From: Pontederia crassipes
Taxonomy: Eukaryota > Streptophyta > Magnoliopsida > Commelinales > Pontederiaceae
Direction of reading: 5' to 3'
Length of the DNA stretch: 64,000 nt
NCBI GenBank assembly: GCA_030549335.1
Contig: CM060189.1
Coordinates: forward strand, 54,058,953 to 54,122,952
Below are positions 60,341 through 64,000 of this stretch, one piece after another. Both the position numbers and the translations under genes were made by a program. Below the pieces are notes generated by a model. The model searched no databases and was not told the DNA's origin. It worked only from the letters and a program-made list of their open reading frames with translations. How positions within the stretch are numbered: the stretch's first letter is position 1; every line of letters begins with the position of its first letter.

Positions 60341-62174
60341 AAAGTGAAACTAGAAGATGGAAGTAGCGTCGCATAATGAATGTTCTCAACTTAAATTCCT
60401 AGCACAATTTCATCAAATATGAGTCGTTTGACGAACCCAAAGACAACCAAAATGGATATAATCAAATGGTTGCAACACAATCCTTTGATACAACATTCAT
60501 TTAGTTTATTAGTCCATAGTATAATATACTAGGATTTATCCTATTTCATGCCAAATATATTTTTCCCAGAAGAGGTTCATAAACCATTAATGAAACTACA
60601 AATGAATCATAACAACAAATGGCATACTAGTGAAGTCAGCTTACGAATGAATTCAACATTATCATTGAAAGATATTAAAAAATATTGAAAAATATTCTAC
60701 CCCTTTATGATTTCCCATCTTGAACTAAATAAATTATTTAATAACCAATTTTTTTTTAAAAAAAAAACTGTTACAGGAAGGTCCACAAGATAAATAAATT
60801 ACAAGATATAATAAAGGAATGAAAGCTTTACTTTGGAATAAAATGGTTTTATTCCTTTTTTTCAGAGAAAAGGAAAGTTGTCTGTTAATAAAGAAATCCG
60901 AGATATCTGATGCAAAAGTTTTAGTAGACTTTGAGGGTCCTGCAAAAATACATATGCATACAGTATACACACTTCTACTTAAATTAGCAGCTAAGTAGAA
61001 GATGTGATTAGCAACAAAGTGGTCAAAATAGTGAACGGTCATCCATCAGTCTTGCAAAATACTCTCAAATCTCCATGGACAGAAATTTTTCTGCAGAATG
61101 GCGATCAGATTTGCCTGAGTTGTAGTCCACCCAACCCTTTTCTAATTGAGCTGCTGGCATTGGAGGAGTCCACATCTCAACAACCATGTTTTGGCCGTTA
61201 GAACCATGAACTTAATGTTCTTTTCATTTCTTACTTGATTTTAGTTAATAACAAATAACTTTTTTTTAGATACAAATGAATGCCACCAAAAATGCTAATT
61301 AAAAGATGAGGTATACAATTTGAAGAAAAATAATGAGAATTAAATTTAGAATATTTTAATGACTAATATTTTTATTACAAATAAATGAAGGTAATTAGCC
61401 TAATACAAAAAAAAGAAATAAAGATGAATTATGTTTCATTTCAAAGTCATTTTCTTTTCATTCATTTTGTTAATAACTAACAACATAAAGAAAATTAGGA
61501 TTAGCGACAGAAAAAAAAAATTAAGTCTCAACTTCACAACAAATCCTAATCTGGTTGTATATTTTTTTTTTGTCTTAGCATTTGAAAACCAAACGATAAA
61601 GAAATTATCAAAATTGATAAAATTGATGACTTAAGAGTTAAACCTAAATTATCCAATTGCTCTTTCACATCAATTTATCCTCTGCATTTACATTTTGGCG
61701 TTTTTTATGAAATTAGATGCTAAAAAAGAATAATCCAATTAATTACTAGGATGAACTGATGAACAGAATAAATAATATGTGGAATGCTTCTTTTTCCACG
61801 CACAAGAAACATCGTTGACCAAAAATTTAATAATTGAAAAACTGACACTAAAATAGTGAGCACCAACTTAACTTCAAAGTTAAAAGTTGAGGTATATAAT
61901 TCAAGCTTTCATATTAAGATGATAGTTCATACGCATAAAGCAACAAATATTCTATATAATTATAAATCTATTACTAATTTTAGCAGGTGCGATATTAATT
62001 TCTAAAAGAATACTTGTTAAATTTTCAACATAATAAATCAACTTAGATCTTGAGAGTTTGAATTGTACAAGACATGACCATTAAATTCTCCACGAAATTA
62101 ACACATTTTTTTTCTTAACGAGAAATATAAGCAATCCGAGGAGGTCATTATTAAATAATATATATATTAATTAA
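60341..62174. other. Intergenic DNA with a possible minus-strand exon remnant
   Basis: Mostly AT-rich. On the minus strand, about 61192-61064 reads NMVVEMWTPPMPAAQLEKGW then VDYNSGKSDRHSAEKFLSME, with a balanced composition unlike its surroundings. Lower down, TTTTTGCAG|GACC near 60939 resembles a splice acceptor, followed by a 25-codon frame (DPQSLLKLLHQ...) to a stop. I do not recognise either as a known family. Confidence 0.3.
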
Positions 62175-62738
62175 TTAACCTAACTGAGATATGATGTCCT
62201 GAACAGTCACACACAAGCGCTTGAACTCGTCCTCTCGCCTCCCCATCTCCTCCGGGTAGCCCAAGCCAAGCTGCCGTCGGAACGCCCTGCCGCACGCGTC
62301 CGCGTACTCCGCCGCCGCGCTCACGTCCACGTAGGCCGAGTCGTAGTCCTCCGCCGCCATCGAGGCCGCCGCCGACCGCAGTGCCTCGACGGCGTACCGG
62401 TACTTCTCGGCGCAGGTCCTGAGGGCCGACCGGAGCGCGGCCAGTCCTCCTCCGGTCGCATTCTTGTACATGACGGACGCGCACACGGAGGCGTTCCTGG
62501 CGTCCCGGGCGGCGATCCTGACTGCCACGGCGGACAGGGCCTTGACGTCGCCGGCCTTCCGGCTGCGGGGGTCGGACTGGAGCGCCGCGACGCAAAAGTC
62601 GTAGTTGCTCGTCATGCTGCATGTCTCCTGGATGATGCCGCCGGCGTTGGAGCTCTCGTGAGGTGGCGAAGGCGGAGCGGAGAATGCGAAGATAGGAAAG
62701 ACGAGAAGCAAGCAGAGGAGAAATGGAAGTAGTGCAGC

Positions 62739-62741
<3 letters not shown>
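62175..62741 (-). CDS. Invertase / pectin methylesterase inhibitor family protein, secreted
   Basis: A 188-residue single-exon protein. Residues 1-21 form a hydrophobic signal peptide (MAALLPFLLCLLLVFPIFAF). The mature PMEI domain has the expected four cysteines: Cys41 and Cys50 (ETCSMTSNYDFC, the N-terminal hairpin), Cys110 (RTCAEKYRYAVEAL) and Cys150 (YADACGRAF). Two further cysteines occur at 87 and 177. EDYDSAYVDVSAAAEYADAC is the typical helical-bundle signature, close to the Pla a 1-like 'putative invertase inhibitor' subgroup. Such proteins bind cell-wall or vacuolar invertase, or pectin methylesterase, and inhibit it; which target applies here cannot be read from sequence. The ATG at 62739-62741 is the first in frame after the GA tract. 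The coding sequence is very GC-rich against AT-rich flanks. Confidence 0.93.

Positions 62742-62804
<63 letters not shown>
62742..62804. repeat. (CT)n / (GA)n microsatellite abutting the inhibitor start codon
   Basis: About 63 bases of pure dinucleotide run, reading (GA)n on the gene strand, end directly at the ATG of the inhibitor gene, so this is its proximal 5' UTR or promoter. GA tracts are targets of plant BPC (GAGA-binding) factors; a regulatory role is inference. Confidence 0.95.
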
Positions 62805-62805
<1 letters not shown>

Positions 62806-63689
62806 GCAAAGCTCGCGCGTAAAGTATTAATGGAGTTGGTGAAGGGAGTGTGCGTGTGCGGGCTGTAAGGCGTAAGCTTAACTTAATCCATCAAGAGCAA
62901 ACGAATTCCTTGTGAGCTGAGACGAAGAGTAGAAAACCCAAGTTATTTTTCAAATTTTACAGTCATTACAAAATTAATGGGAACAAGCTAGTTATTCGAA
63001 TGTCAAACACGGCCCAATAGTTTAGATATAATGGTAACAACAGTTGGGATTAGGATGAATTAAATGATAAAAAAAAAGAGTTCCTCATCGTTCAAATCAT
63101 TTTAGACTTCGTTTGCTATTCAAATATTTTTTTGAGAGTTTTCATAATTACCGTGTTGCATGCATGAATTGAATAATCAAAATTTTATTTTAGATAATGG
63201 ATAGTAAACTGAAAAATAGTTAGCACAATTTGAATTTATAACATATATAAATCTAATATGTTCCTTAACGTCACTTGCAATGGATCATGGTTGAGACTTG
63301 TCTACTAATACCTGGCCCGTCTATCGTCGAGTTAGAGTCATCTTACTTTTTTTTTAATATTATTTTCTTATATTTAGTTCACTTTTATAAGTCAGGTCTA
63401 GCATAGTACGTTAATGGCAATCTTATAATTACATCCTCGGAGCTTATCCTTCACATCATACATCGATAATCTACCAACCAAATTTATGATATTAGAAAAA
63501 ATATCAAAGATTTCAAAGCTTTCATAATTTCATAAATCTGTCGCATTAGCCTCAAACGTGCCATGGCAATCCACATAATAAATTATTTCGGTAAACGATT
63601 CTGTTTAGGAGAAAATGTCATCATGTTGGAGGAAATGGTATCATCTTTTGGGACTGCTCAATGAGAACACATTCAACGACCAGGAGGAA
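62805..63689. other. Upstream region of the inhibitor gene, then unrecognised DNA
   Basis: No obvious TATA box in the first 150 bases upstream of the gene. The remainder is AT-rich with no recognised feature. Confidence 0.45.
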
Positions 63690-63947
63690 ATGATGTTGAA
63701 CTCAGAGATAACTCAAAGAGCATGCTGCACCAGAGAAGGGCCATTCACAGCGAGGGTATGCCAGATCAAAGGATGTCATGATCGTCTTCGAGGAATGCCT
63801 CAAACTAAACATTAATGAACGAGAGTTGTCTAATGCAATGGATATTACAATCGTGCAGGACGAGATCGCGCCACTATATGTGCGACTCGAGTCATTGGTG
63901 ACGACAATCATGGATATGAAAGAGTTCATGGCCAACAAGCGAATATG
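63690..63947 (+). pseudogene. Possible retrotransposon gag N-terminal fragment
   Basis: One frame reads HAAPEKGHSQRGYARSKD, then NERELSNAMDITIVQDEIAP and LESLVTTIMDMKEFMANKRI, ending in TGA. The helix-rich, coiled-coil-like character with 'LESLV..IMDMKEFM' recalls the N-terminal part of plant gypsy gag polyproteins. The match is stylistic only, and the element would continue beyond the right edge. Confidence 0.35.
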
Positions 63948-64000
63948 AAGCATGTTTTTGACAAAGAGCTCAAGGCATTTCGAGAAGAGATCATACGAGG

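Noticed and set aside
62167..62622. 151-codon Arg-rich frame on the minus strand
   Set aside because: It is a frame-shifted shadow of the GC-rich inhibitor gene.
62612..62809. Frame overlapping the inhibitor start (Glu/Arg repeat), which looked like a regulatory upstream ORF
   Set aside because: It begins at TTG, not ATG, and translates the (GA)n repeat; no real upstream ATG is present there.

Overview
This is a nuclear window from a flowering plant. The evidence is spliced genes with GT/AG introns (serine carboxypeptidase-like, ribosomal protein eL41, and an invertase/pectin-methylesterase inhibitor) set in AT-rich DNA packed with plant-type transposons: SIRE-like copia, long TGTAAC solo LTRs, CACTA, hAT, MULE-like MITEs and an RTE LINE. 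The inhibitor gene is much more GC-rich than its surroundings, which is common in monocots and some magnoliids. I would not name a genus.

Genes. The last three exons of a serine carboxypeptidase-like gene enter from the left edge (250-1111, +). A 25-codon, two-exon gene for ribosomal protein eL41 lies at 49600-50052 (-), with a telo-box and a site II element upstream. A single-exon secreted invertase/PME inhibitor lies at 62175-62741 (-), with a pure (GA)n tract abutting its ATG. These are the only three host genes I can support. The rest is repeats or unrecognised sequence.

Layout. 1-2.5 kb: end of the carboxypeptidase gene, an unexplained GC-rich patch and a triplet microsatellite. 2.6-12.7 kb: a decayed TGTAAC-type LTR, a complete gag-only copia element (4671-9141), and a second long LTR starting exactly at the copia junction. 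12.9-16.5 kb: a hAT element, a MULE-like MITE and a tRNA-Arg-derived pseudogene. 16.75-23.1 kb: two more solo LTRs; then a TIR element (23145-23887). 24.2-27 kb: possibly a reversed relative of the LTR family, with tandem repeats. 26968-45507: a nested stack. LTR-B (starts 41071) was cut within its first three bases by LTR-A (26968-41068). LTR-A was later invaded by two CACTA elements (27156-31275 and 33285-41035). A hAT element (41110-41820) entered LTR-B. 45.5-49.5 kb: low-complexity DNA, a 145-bp-period duplication and an RTE LINE remnant. 50.8-51.6 kb: another hAT. 51.6-58.7 kb: a decayed Tat/Athila-like retroelement carrying a short hAT (53919-54472). 58.7-64 kb: mostly unrecognised DNA, a 105-bp MITE, the inhibitor gene and a gag-like fragment at the right edge.

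No new multi-gene system is visible. The most interesting material is structural. Two unrelated retrotransposons inserted at the same position (TGT|AAC) at the start of a TGTAAC LTR. Palindromic GC-rich cassettes are shared between unrelated LTR families. A CACTA transposase gene appears to have lost its catalytic core at a 21-bp triplicated repeat. Decay throughout looks dominated by transitions.
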